64,000 nucleotides of DNA from Saprospiraceae bacterium (GTDB lineage: Bacteria > Bacteroidota > Bacteroidia > Chitinophagales > Saprospiraceae): NCBI GenBank assembly GCA_020630435.1, contig JAHDBJ010000027.1, positions 1 to 64,000 of the forward strand, written 5' to 3'. Numbering within the stretch: position 1 is the stretch's first letter; every line of letters begins with the position of its first letter. Positions 16,823-24,872 of this stretch are shown here, in pieces. The notes under the pieces were generated by a model, which did no database searches, was not told the DNA's origin, and was given only the letters and a program-made list of their open reading frames with translations. Position numbers and translations under genes: made by a program.

Positions 16823-18262
16823 ATGTTTTTAAAACAAATTCTAATTCTCCTCTTTTCACTCTCTGCTTGGGCTGTTTTTGCGCAGCAAAAGCAAGAACAA
16901 ATTATTGTGTTCCTACAAGAAAAATCGACTGACGTAGAAGAAGACTTCAAAGAAAATATATTGCCATCCTTAGAAAAATATGCTGCTGATGAACATATTG
17001 AAATTATTGTTAAAAAAGTAGAAGAAGGAATTCCTAAAGAAGTTTTTTTTACACCTGCTGTCGTATTTCAAAATAAATTAGGGCGTTCCTTTTATACAGG
17101 GCGATTGAATCAAGTTTCCAAAGTCAAAAACTTTATCCGTACCTCTAGACTTATCCCTCAAAAAGGAAAGGGAATCCCCAAAAAAAATATTCTGATATGG
17201 CAAAATGAACGGATGAAAATTGCTGCCCCAATTAAAATCACTGAACTAAATGGCGATTTACCTGAAGACTTTGACATGAAAGAGTTTTTAGGTAATGCTA
17301 ATGCAGCTGCACAAAAAGGAACAGATAATTTTAAATTAGTATCCTCTACTACTTTAAATAGAATGGATAGGAGCTTTTATATGGATATGTATCCTCATAG
17401 AGGAAAAGATAATCAATTATATATTACGTTAGCTCTATTCTCTCAATTCCATTGTGTAGAACCCATTTACACCAATGAGGATAACCCGATTAAAGGGAGC
17501 TATGATGATTATAAAGCACTATTTCACTTGGCTACAGCACAATTAGAAAAAGAAATTATAAAACGAATGATTTCACCTGAGCGAGGGGATGGTTTTGATA
17601 TAATTAGTCAAAAAATATCTGTCAAACCATGGTCGTCACTAGGAGTGGGGCTTCCTACAGGGAATCGTAAAAATGTACCTATTGCTTACAATATTCCTCA
17701 AGAACGACCTCGAAGACTTTCCGATAAAAAAAATTGGCAATTTTTAGGAAAGGTAGATGAAGATACCCCGATTATTCAATTCTCATTTCAAGCACCCTTA
17801 GATTTTTATACTGGAGAAGTAGATATTATGGAAGGGCAGTTACAACTAGAAGATAGTTTTGATATTACAAGTGGAAAAGGAGAGTTTAGAATTCCTGTTG
17901 AAAAATTAACAATGGGTGATCCAGATTTAGATGCTGCGATTCACTATTTAATATTAAAAGCTGAGAAATACCCAGAAGCTGTTTTTAATATTAATAAAAT
18001 CATAAGCCAATCGAAGGGCATGATGATGAATCAAGTCACTCCTTTCACAATGGAAGGAAATTTAGAACTTAGAGGTATTAAGCAACCAGCTTTAGTAAAG
18101 GGACAAGTTGAACCTATCTTTAAAGAAGGGAAAGAATTGCTGCGGTTTTTTGCCACATTATCCATTAACATACGAGAAGGGTATGAAATAGAAAAAGGAC
18201 CTGATGGACCTAAAGAAGAACGAGAAACAATGGTCTTTTATCTTAATTTTCTATTAGATTAG
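16823..18262 (+). CDS. Exported protein with C-terminal YceI-like domain
   Basis: The frame opens at a TTG at 16814, but the ATG at 16823 gives a clean signal peptide (MFLKQILILLFSLSAWAVFAQ), so I use it (480 codons including stop). The first 300 or so mature residues are an unknown domain with a possible thioredoxin-like start (QIIVFLQEKSTDVEEDF...FFTPAVVFQNKLGR). From about residue 310 the sequence is YceI-like: FSFQAPLDFYTGEVDIMEGQLQLEDSFDI, then TPFTMEGNLELRGIKQPALVKGQV. YceI proteins are lipocalin-like carriers of isoprenoid-type lipids. The next gene, 27 bases on, is a second YceI protein, so the two probably act together in the envelope (inference). Confidence 0.78.
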   Translation: MFLKQILILLFSLSAWAVFAQQKQEQIIVFLQEKSTDVEEDFKENILPSLEKYAADEHIEIIVKKVEEGIPKEVFFTPAVVFQNKLGRSFYTGRLNQVSKVKNFIRTSRLIPQKGKGIPKKNILIWQNERMKIAAPIKITELNGDLPEDFDMKEFLGNANAAAQKGTDNFKLVSSTTLNRMDRSFYMDMYPHRGKDNQLYITLALFSQFHCVEPIYTNEDNPIKGSYDDYKALFHLATAQLEKEIIKRMISPERGDGFDIISQKISVKPWSSLGVGLPTGNRKNVPIAYNIPQERPRRLSDKKNWQFLGKVDEDTPIIQFSFQAPLDFYTGEVDIMEGQLQLEDSFDITSGKGEFRIPVEKLTMGDPDLDAAIHYLILKAEKYPEAVFNINKIISQSKGMMMNQVTPFTMEGNLELRGIKQPALVKGQVEPIFKEGKELLRFFATLSINIREGYEIEKGPDGPKEERETMVFYLNFLLD

Positions 18263-18289
18263 CATTTATATCATCATCAAATATTAAAA

Positions 18290-18883
18290 ATGAGAACATT
18301 TATTTACATCCTAGTATTAGGACTAATTTCCAGTTGTTATGCAACAAAAAAGGCAACAACAGATACGACTACGACTGCCAAAAAAGTAGAGCAAAAAGCT
18401 GCAACCGCAGCGGAAGAGACAACAACTAAAAGTGGAGATGCGCCAGGTATTATTCGATTTGTAGCGAATGCAGGATGGACTGCTATCGGTACATTTGACA
18501 AGTGGCGTTTTGATAAATGGAATTTACCCGATGGGGATTTTACAAAAGTCAAAGCCCTAATTGTGGTAGATATGGCATCAGTCAAACAAGAAAAGAAAGG
18601 ACTAGAAGATCACCTCAAAGAAGATGATTATCTTGATGTAAAAGGCTTCCCACAGGCTACAATCCTAATAGATGGGGCGAGCAAAGTTGCAGAAGGCACT
18701 TATACTACAGAAGCTATTATGGATTTGAAAGGAACTCAAAAAGAAGTACCCTTATCCTTTACAGTAGAAGGGAATACCGTAAGTGGCACAGGAGAATTAT
18801 TACGAAAAGAATTTAATGTCGGGGGAAAAGGTCCTAAAAATGAGGTAGGTATTGAATTTACCTTTACTATTCCTGCACAATAG
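18290..18883 (+). CDS. YceI-family lipoprotein
   Basis: The 197-residue product has a lipobox (LGLISSC, Cys16), then a long Thr/Lys/Ala linker (to about residue 45), then a single YceI domain: GIIRFVANAGWTAIGTFDKW, VDMASVKQEKKGLEDHLKEDDYLDVKGFPQATI, and the closing RKEFNVGG plus VGIEFTFTIPAQ. YceI domains bind hydrophobic polyprenyl-type ligands in a beta barrel. As a lipoprotein it should sit on a membrane facing the periplasm. It follows the other YceI gene by 27 bases and ends in a strong terminator. Confidence 0.9.
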   Translation: MRTFIYILVLGLISSCYATKKATTDTTTTAKKVEQKAATAAEETTTKSGDAPGIIRFVANAGWTAIGTFDKWRFDKWNLPDGDFTKVKALIVVDMASVKQEKKGLEDHLKEDDYLDVKGFPQATILIDGASKVAEGTYTTEAIMDLKGTQKEVPLSFTVEGNTVSGTGELLRKEFNVGGKGPKNEVGIEFTFTIPAQ

Positions 18884-18910
18884 TTATTTTTTGGAATAAA
18901 AAAGAGTTGT

Positions 18911-18947
18911 CCCGAGTTTTCGATGCCGTCGAAAACTCGGGATTTTT
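18911..18947 (+). terminator. Strong Rho-independent terminator after the YceI pair
   Basis: CCCGAGTTTTCGA and TCGAAAACTCGGG form a perfect 13-bp stem around TGCCG, followed by an A and five T. Confidence 0.92.
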
Positions 18948-19028
18948 ATAAAGTCATTTTATGCCGTTTTTACCTTTAATTCACTTATAGATGCAACGCT
19001 AACATTTTTTCAGAGTCTTTCATTTTAT

Positions 19029-19106
19029 GAAGTTACTTAATAATGAAGGTTTATTTTAGTTATAAGCACTTATAACTAATTGAGCATTCTATTTTTAAAC
19101 AACTTC
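19029..19106. mobile_element. Palindromic MITE-like element, medium class (copy B)
   Basis: This 78-bp element opens GAAGTTACTTAATAATGAAG and closes ATTTTTAAACAACTTC. Its inner TTATAAGCACTTATAA is itself near-palindromic. Both flanks are TAT, consistent with a 3-bp target duplication. Confidence 0.8.
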
Positions 19107-19394
19107 TATATCAGACTTCATTTTAAAGTAGTTTTATGAGTAGAAAAGTAGCGTTTATTTTCTATTCGAGACACACTCGCAGGCTAATAACCATAGCTAT
19201 TAAGGCGAGAATGGGGCGAAGAATAGGAATTAAAGACAATTTTGCTACCATATAAAATTATTTAGAGTAAAGTCTATTAATTATAATTTTGGAAAAACTA
19301 CTTTCAAATAATATTCTAAGATGTTCTGTACATCGATTTTGTCTAATTCTAGAGAATGAAGGAAGTGGATCCTACAAAAAAAATATAGATCTTT

Positions 19395-20540
19395 ATGAAA
19401 GCTACAGTTCTTTTTTTTCTTTTCTTATTAAGTTGTAATTCATACAATTCTGAAAATATCAAATCTAGTGATACTATTTCTAAGGAAGCCATTGCAAAAC
19501 ATGCAAATAATTTGCTAAAAGATGCAATGATAAACTCTTTGAGCATAGGTATTACTTATAATGGAAGTGACTACATCGAGCATTTTGGTGAATTAGATAA
19601 AGGTCAAAACAACAAGCCAACTAATCGTACTATCTATGAAATTGCTTCTGTAACAAAAACCTTTTTAGGTACCCTTATCGCACAAGCCGAACTAGAAGGA
19701 AAGTTATCGCTAGATGATGATATTCGAAAATATTTAGATGGGGATTATGACAATCTTCAATACGATACCAAACCTATTCTCATTAGGCATTTATTGACAC
19801 ATACTTCGTCACTTCCAGGTGGAATACCTGGTATAGATGAACTATTCAAAGAATTTAATGCAGCATTACCATACAAGGTACATAGAATAGAAAGTAAATA
19901 TACTAAAGAACAATTCTTTAAAGATCTTGGTGAATTAGAATTAAGTATAATGCCAGGCACAACCTTCAATTACTCAACCATAGGCACCGAGTTAGCTACG
20001 TACATTATTGAAAAGGTATATGAAAAGACCTTCGATGAAATTATTGCTGAAAAAATAGGTCGTAAGATCCAAATTCCAGACACTAGAGTAGAGCTTAATG
20101 AAGAACAATTAACTAGGCTTGCCAATGGATATGGAATGGATGGAAAAAAAACAATTCATATGGAGTCCAAACTATGGGGAGGCTCAGGAGCTGGAAAATC
20201 GACGCCTGCTGATCTCATGAATTATATGAAGTTTCTATTAAATAAAGAGAACAAAGCAGCCGTCAATACTTTTAATACCCTTTATGATGCTGAGACCATA
20301 TATGGAGATAGCAATAATAAGGTCGGATTCTTCTGGATTATGAATGAAGAAGCTAATTTCGGAAAAGCTGTTTCACATCATGGAGGTGCATTCGGAATGC
20401 AAAATTGGTTGCATATTTTTCCTGAATCCAACTTGGGCTTATGGATAATTACAAACCAAAGTGGATTGGAGACAAGTGGAAAATTAGATGGTCTTAAACA
20501 AAATATTTTAAATGAGCTTCGTAAAACGAATTCCCATTAG
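19395..20540 (+). CDS. Serine hydrolase lipoprotein, beta-lactamase/class C PBP fold
   Basis: This 381-residue lipoprotein (lipobox FLLSC, Cys14) carries the SxxK nucleophile motif in EIASVTKTFLGTL (about residues 85-88), a second-motif tyrosine in FNYSTIGTEL where the usual YxN reads YST, and an HGG in SHHGGAFGM replacing KTG. These are typical of esterase or peptidase-like members rather than true beta-lactamases. The loss of the Asn in motif two is notable. It should act in the periplasm or on the cell surface; the substrate is unknown. It stands alone, with no partner gene within 200 bases. Confidence 0.88.
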   Translation: MKATVLFFLFLLSCNSYNSENIKSSDTISKEAIAKHANNLLKDAMINSLSIGITYNGSDYIEHFGELDKGQNNKPTNRTIYEIASVTKTFLGTLIAQAELEGKLSLDDDIRKYLDGDYDNLQYDTKPILIRHLLTHTSSLPGGIPGIDELFKEFNAALPYKVHRIESKYTKEQFFKDLGELELSIMPGTTFNYSTIGTELATYIIEKVYEKTFDEIIAEKIGRKIQIPDTRVELNEEQLTRLANGYGMDGKKTIHMESKLWGGSGAGKSTPADLMNYMKFLLNKENKAAVNTFNTLYDAETIYGDSNNKVGFFWIMNEEANFGKAVSHHGGAFGMQNWLHIFPESNLGLWIITNQSGLETSGKLDGLKQNILNELRKTNSH

Positions 20541-20748
20541 TTATTCTATGTATATTCCTTTTACAAGATTAGACAAGCTCTTACAATTAACAGCGAGTCA
20601 CCTATAGCTCCAGTCCTTTTTAGATTGCTGTTTCAATTGACTTATTTCTAATGGGTGCAACGATTAGCTAAATTCAATTGAATCAGGATAATTATAAATA
20701 AATAATTATATTAAGCCTTTATTTGCCTTGATGATAAAAATATAAATA

Positions 20749-21231
20749 ATGAAAATATCATTTAACATAAATGGACAGGCAAAATCCATAGAGATTGAAG
20801 ACGGGAACATCCCTCTATTATGGGTTATTCGAGATGTTTTAAACCTAAAGGGTACAAAGTTTGGTTGTGGGAAAGCGGCTTGTGGTGCTTGTACTTTACA
20901 TATTGATGGAGAGGCTATCCGTTCTTGTTCGTATGCAGTCAAATTTGCTGAAGGAAAAAATATCATTACAATTGAAGGACTAGGAACAAGAGAAAACCCT
21001 CATCCTGTACAACAAGCATGGATAGAACATATCGTACCACAATGTGGATATTGTCAACCAGGATTTATGATGGCAACAGCCGCATTATTGAATAAAAATC
21101 CAAAACCTACAGATGATGATATTGATAATAATATTGTCAATGTTTGTCGATGTGCAACATATACTCGAATGCGTAAAGCAATACATCGTGCTGCGGAATT
21201 GTACCAATCATCGAATCCTCAAAATCAATAA
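20749..21231 (+). CDS. [2Fe-2S] subunit of a molybdenum hydroxylase (isoquinoline 1-oxidoreductase alpha type)
   Basis: This 160-residue protein carries two iron-sulfur sites. An N-terminal plant-type ferredoxin domain has FGCGKAACGACTLHIDGEAIRSC (about residues 43-65). A helical C-terminal domain has CGYCQPGFMM (about 104-113) and VCRCATYTRM (about 137-146). It passes electrons from the molybdenum subunit coded 3 bases downstream. The pair lacks a separate FAD subunit, as in IorAB-type enzymes, so the acceptor is probably a cytochrome or quinone. Confidence 0.94.
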   Translation: MKISFNINGQAKSIEIEDGNIPLLWVIRDVLNLKGTKFGCGKAACGACTLHIDGEAIRSCSYAVKFAEGKNIITIEGLGTRENPHPVQQAWIEHIVPQCGYCQPGFMMATAALLNKNPKPTDDDIDNNIVNVCRCATYTRMRKAIHRAAELYQSSNPQNQ

Positions 21232-21234
21232 ACC

Positions 21235-23391
21235 ATGACTAAAAAGAAGAAAATATCTCGACGTAAATTCTTACTTCGGGGAGGACTAGGAACGTTAGGG
21301 GTAATCGCTCTAGGAACATATGTTTTTAGAAACCCAATGAGAAGGGGGGCAATAGAAATGTTTGAAGATTTAATCCCCCCATATGCTGGTAAGGGAACAG
21401 ATGCTAACTTGTGGTTTGAAATAACAAAAGAAAATAAGGTCATATTACATTCTCCTAAAGTAGAAATGGGACAAGGAACGTTTACAGGACTTGCTCAAAT
21501 AGTAGCGGACGAATTAGATGTTGATATAACTCAAATTGAAGTTATTGGTGCAGCTACGGCTACTGGGATAGTGGATATGTTGAGTACTGGTGGGAGTCTT
21601 TCTATTGCTCAGTTATTTATTCCCTTACGGGAAATGGCAGCAACGATGCGGGAAATGATAAAAGGAGAAGCTGCTAAAAAATTAAACCTTACAATAGCTG
21701 ACTTGAGTACAGAGAAGGGAATTGTATCTGGTGGAGGAAAGACAATGACGTATGCAAAAGTGGCAGAAGGCGTAGAAGAATGGACGATTCCAAATACACC
21801 AGAACTTCGACCAATGGACAACTATAAATACATTGGAAAGCCGATTAAGCGGATTGATTTAGAGTCGAAGGTATTTGGAGATCCGATTTTCGGGATGGAT
21901 GCAGAAATGCCTGATATGCTTCATGCCTGTGTCATTCGCCCTGAACATATTGGTGCGAAATTTGAAAGTGCAGATACTACTAAGGCAGAAAAAATGCCTG
22001 GTGTCGTAAAAGTTATACAAAAAAAAAATTGGGTTGGCATAGTAGCAGAAACGTTTCCTCAGGCTTTAGCCGCTAAAAGAGCTATCAAAGTAGAATGGGA
22101 TATTCCTAAGCAATGGACAGAGGAAGGAATCCGAAAAATGCTTGAAGTCGGGAAGGGGAGTCGTATGATTACTCAAAAGGAGGGAAATGCTTTAGAACCA
22201 GATGAAGAAGGAGTGATCTCTATGGAATTTAAAAGTCCTATAGGCGCTCATGCTCAATTAGAACCCAATGGAGCTGTTGCATATGTAAAAGACGGAAAAG
22301 CAACCGTTATCCTTTCTACTCAGGTTATCGGTATAACCCAAAATCAAGTAGCAGATGCCTTAGGAATAGCCTTAGAGGATGTGAATATAATTCCTACTTA
22401 TCTAGGAGGTGGTTTTGGACGACGCTTGAATACGGTTCATGCCGTAAAAGCAGCAGAAATGTCAAAGGAAGTAGGACGACCCGTAAAATATTTTTTCACC
22501 CGAAAAGAAGAATTTCAGAATGATACCTTTCGTCCACCTACGCACCATATCATGCGAGGTAAACTAAATAAGAATGGCTTATTAGAGGGATTGGAACATC
22601 ATTATGCGAGTGGTGATGTAGCGATTAATTCTGTACTTATGCCACCAATAGCCAATACAGTACTAGGCTCAGACATGGGTGCAATGCGTGGAGGAAATAT
22701 AATGTACAGAGGTATTCCAAACCATCGCTCAGTACAATGGCATACGACATTACCTTTTGCGACAAGCTGGTGGCGTAGTCTAGGGCTATTAGCCAATACT
22801 TTTGTGATAGAAAGTTTTATGGATGAAATGGCGATGAAGGCGGGTAAAAATCCTGTTGAATTTAGATTAGCTCAAATTAATGATGAAGGGCAAGGAAAAC
22901 GCATCAAGGCGGTCATCAAAAAAGCGGCTGAGGTAGCAAAATATAAAGATAAACCTGCCGATGGGGTGGCTATGGGATTTGCAGCTTCTATTGATACGGG
23001 TTCGCCTTGCGCTCATGTAGTAGAAGTCTCGATTAAAAATAAGGAGATAAAAGTTCATAAAGTTTTTTGTGTTCTAGATTGTGGGATTGCTGTGAACCCA
23101 GATCAAGTAATCGCTCAATGTGAGGGAGCAATAATAATGGGGATGAGTGGAGCGATGCATGAGAAAATGACGATAAAAGACGGAAAATTATACCCGACGA
23201 ATTATGGCGCATATGATATGGCCTTAATGAAAAATGCTCCTAGAGAAATAGACGTTATCTTACTACAAGGCGTAGATGTTCCTTTACCTGTAGGAGAACC
23301 ACCTATGGGACCAATAGGTGCAGCAATAGCAAATGCAGTTCGTAGATTGACAGGACAGCGTCTAACAGAATTGCCATTAAAACTAACTTAA
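21235..23391 (+). CDS. Molybdopterin-binding subunit of a xanthine dehydrogenase-family hydroxylase (IorB type), Tat-exported
   Basis: The 718-residue catalytic subunit begins with a twin-arginine signal (KKISRRKFLLRGGLGTLGVIA), so the folded complex is probably exported with the small subunit. The two-domain repeat of IorB proteins is visible: VEMGQGTFTGLAQIVADEL, SPIGAHAQLEPNGAVA, YLGGGFGRR, then FATSWWRSLGLLANTFVIESF, VLDCGIAVNPDQVIAQCEGAI, and the catalytic glutamate region VGEPPMGPIGAAIANAV near the C-terminus. It should hydroxylate an aromatic aldehyde or N-heterocycle; the substrate is unknown. No XdhC-type maturation gene is adjacent. Confidence 0.93.
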   Translation: MTKKKKISRRKFLLRGGLGTLGVIALGTYVFRNPMRRGAIEMFEDLIPPYAGKGTDANLWFEITKENKVILHSPKVEMGQGTFTGLAQIVADELDVDITQIEVIGAATATGIVDMLSTGGSLSIAQLFIPLREMAATMREMIKGEAAKKLNLTIADLSTEKGIVSGGGKTMTYAKVAEGVEEWTIPNTPELRPMDNYKYIGKPIKRIDLESKVFGDPIFGMDAEMPDMLHACVIRPEHIGAKFESADTTKAEKMPGVVKVIQKKNWVGIVAETFPQALAAKRAIKVEWDIPKQWTEEGIRKMLEVGKGSRMITQKEGNALEPDEEGVISMEFKSPIGAHAQLEPNGAVAYVKDGKATVILSTQVIGITQNQVADALGIALEDVNIIPTYLGGGFGRRLNTVHAVKAAEMSKEVGRPVKYFFTRKEEFQNDTFRPPTHHIMRGKLNKNGLLEGLEHHYASGDVAINSVLMPPIANTVLGSDMGAMRGGNIMYRGIPNHRSVQWHTTLPFATSWWRSLGLLANTFVIESFMDEMAMKAGKNPVEFRLAQINDEGQGKRIKAVIKKAAEVAKYKDKPADGVAMGFAASIDTGSPCAHVVEVSIKNKEIKVHKVFCVLDCGIAVNPDQVIAQCEGAIIMGMSGAMHEKMTIKDGKLYPTNYGAYDMALMKNAPREIDVILLQGVDVPLPVGEPPMGPIGAAIANAVRRLTGQRLTELPLKLT

Positions 23392-23569
23392 AAAAGGAGA
23401 CAAATTCTTGTTCTAGTATATTACGATAGAAATATAAAGCATATTTTTCTGTGAAGTAATGCAGCCTTTGTACGACAAATTTATCTTAAGCATATCTTCA
23501 AAATTTGTCAAACAACTATATTTTTATCAATTTTGCAGATATTTTTGAGTGATTACCAAACTATAAATA

Positions 23570-24868
23570 ATGAACCAAGTCAGTCCTTACCAAGCTACAA
23601 TTAACTACTTGTATGAAAAACTCCCGATGTTTCAACGACAGGGAGCAACAGCTATAAAAAAAGACTTAGGAAATATCCGTAAGTTTTGTATGCAATTACA
23701 AAATCCTCAGGCAAAATTTCCTAGTATTCACATAGCTGGGACAAATGGTAAAGGCTCGACGGCTCATATTCTAGCGGCATTATTACAAGTAAAAGGGAAA
23801 AAGGTAGGTTTATATACTTCCCCTCATTATAAAGATTTTCGAGAGCGCATAAAAATAAATGGGACATATATTTCTGAAGAAGAAGTTGTTGATTTTGTAG
23901 AAAAGCATAAATTGTTTATTGAGAAAGTTAAACCGTCTTTTTTTGAAATTACAGTAGCTATGGCATTTGATTATTTTGCCAAACAACAAGTGGATATTGC
24001 TATTATTGAAACAGGGTTAGGAGGGAGACTTGATTCTACGAATGTAATTACACCTATCTTAAGTGTGATTACCAATATAAGCTACGACCACCAATCAATA
24101 TTAGGAGATACTTTACCGAAGATCGCAACAGAAAAAGCAGGAATTATTAAGGACAGTATACCTGTAGTCGTAGGGGAAAAGAATGAAGAAACACGCCCTG
24201 TTTTTGAACAAAAAGCAGCGGAAGCCAATGCAAAAATATATTTTGCACGGGATACATATAATGTCTTACATACAGTTAATGCTTTTACGCATTCTATATT
24301 TAATATATATAAAAATGGGCGATTGCACCATAAAGATGTGGAAGCGGATATTGCTGGGCATTTTCAAGAACAGAATTTGACAACAGCCATTCAGGTGGTG
24401 GATGTTTTAAATCAAAAAGGATTTCAAATTGAAGAAGAAGATCTAAGAAAAGCCTTATTACAAGTCAAAAAACTTACGGGATTTATAGGGCGATGTTATA
24501 TTATTGGAGAGCGACCTTTAATACTTTGTGATAGTGGACATAACGTGGCGGGTATTCATTATATGATGCAACAAATGAAGGACGATAGGTTTAGGGATAA
24601 GCATTTTGTGATAGGAGCCGTAAAGGATAAAGACCTAGATGAAATTATGCGCTTGTATCCCAAAGATGCAACATACTATTTTACCAAACCAAATATTCCT
24701 AGAGGCTTGGATGCGAATGAATTAAAAGCAAAGGCTGAAAAACTTAATCTAAATGGGGAGGTTTATGATTCTGTAAAATTAGCCCTAGATACTGCCCGAA
24801 GTAAGGCAAAATCTAGGGATCTTATTTTTGTTGGTGGTAGTACTTTTGTAGTAGCTGAGGTGATTTAG
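23570..24868 (+). CDS. folC: Bifunctional folylpolyglutamate synthase / dihydrofolate synthase
   Basis: FolC adds glutamate to dihydropteroate and then to folates. The 432-residue enzyme shows the ATP loop HIAGTNGKGSTAHILAALL (about residues 55-73), the TSPHYKDFRERIKING block, the Mg-binding IIETGLGGRLDSTN (about 143-156), ITNISYDHQSILGDTL and ATEKAGIIK. The C-terminal Mur ligase-type domain has LCDSGHNVAGI. It converges on the PD40-SPOR gene with only 4 bases between stops. purN and glyA nearby share the folate theme but are on the other strand. Confidence 0.95.
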   Translation: MNQVSPYQATINYLYEKLPMFQRQGATAIKKDLGNIRKFCMQLQNPQAKFPSIHIAGTNGKGSTAHILAALLQVKGKKVGLYTSPHYKDFRERIKINGTYISEEEVVDFVEKHKLFIEKVKPSFFEITVAMAFDYFAKQQVDIAIIETGLGGRLDSTNVITPILSVITNISYDHQSILGDTLPKIATEKAGIIKDSIPVVVGEKNEETRPVFEQKAAEANAKIYFARDTYNVLHTVNAFTHSIFNIYKNGRLHHKDVEADIAGHFQEQNLTTAIQVVDVLNQKGFQIEEEDLRKALLQVKKLTGFIGRCYIIGERPLILCDSGHNVAGIHYMMQQMKDDRFRDKHFVIGAVKDKDLDEIMRLYPKDATYYFTKPNIPRGLDANELKAKAEKLNLNGEVYDSVKLALDTARSKAKSRDLIFVGGSTFVVAEVI

Positions 24869-24872
24869 TGGT

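Larger units (their letters stand above)
18884..19394. other. 511-base intergenic stretch
   Basis: It holds the terminator at 18911, palindromic copy B at 19029-19106, and a 39-codon open frame at 19137-19256 (MSRKVAFIFYSRHTRR...) without a ribosome site that I do not call a gene. No clear promoter pair is seen ahead of the serine hydrolase. Confidence 0.55.

Noticed and set aside
19137..19256. 39-codon plus-strand frame (MSRKVAFIFYSRHTRR...)
   Set aside because: No ribosome site, no family, in an AT-rich gap beside a mobile element; chance or a remnant.
19395..20540. True beta-lactamase resistance gene
   Set aside because: The third motif is HGG and the second lacks Asn; the family is broad and mostly esterase/peptidase-like. 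Same caution for the protein at 51050.
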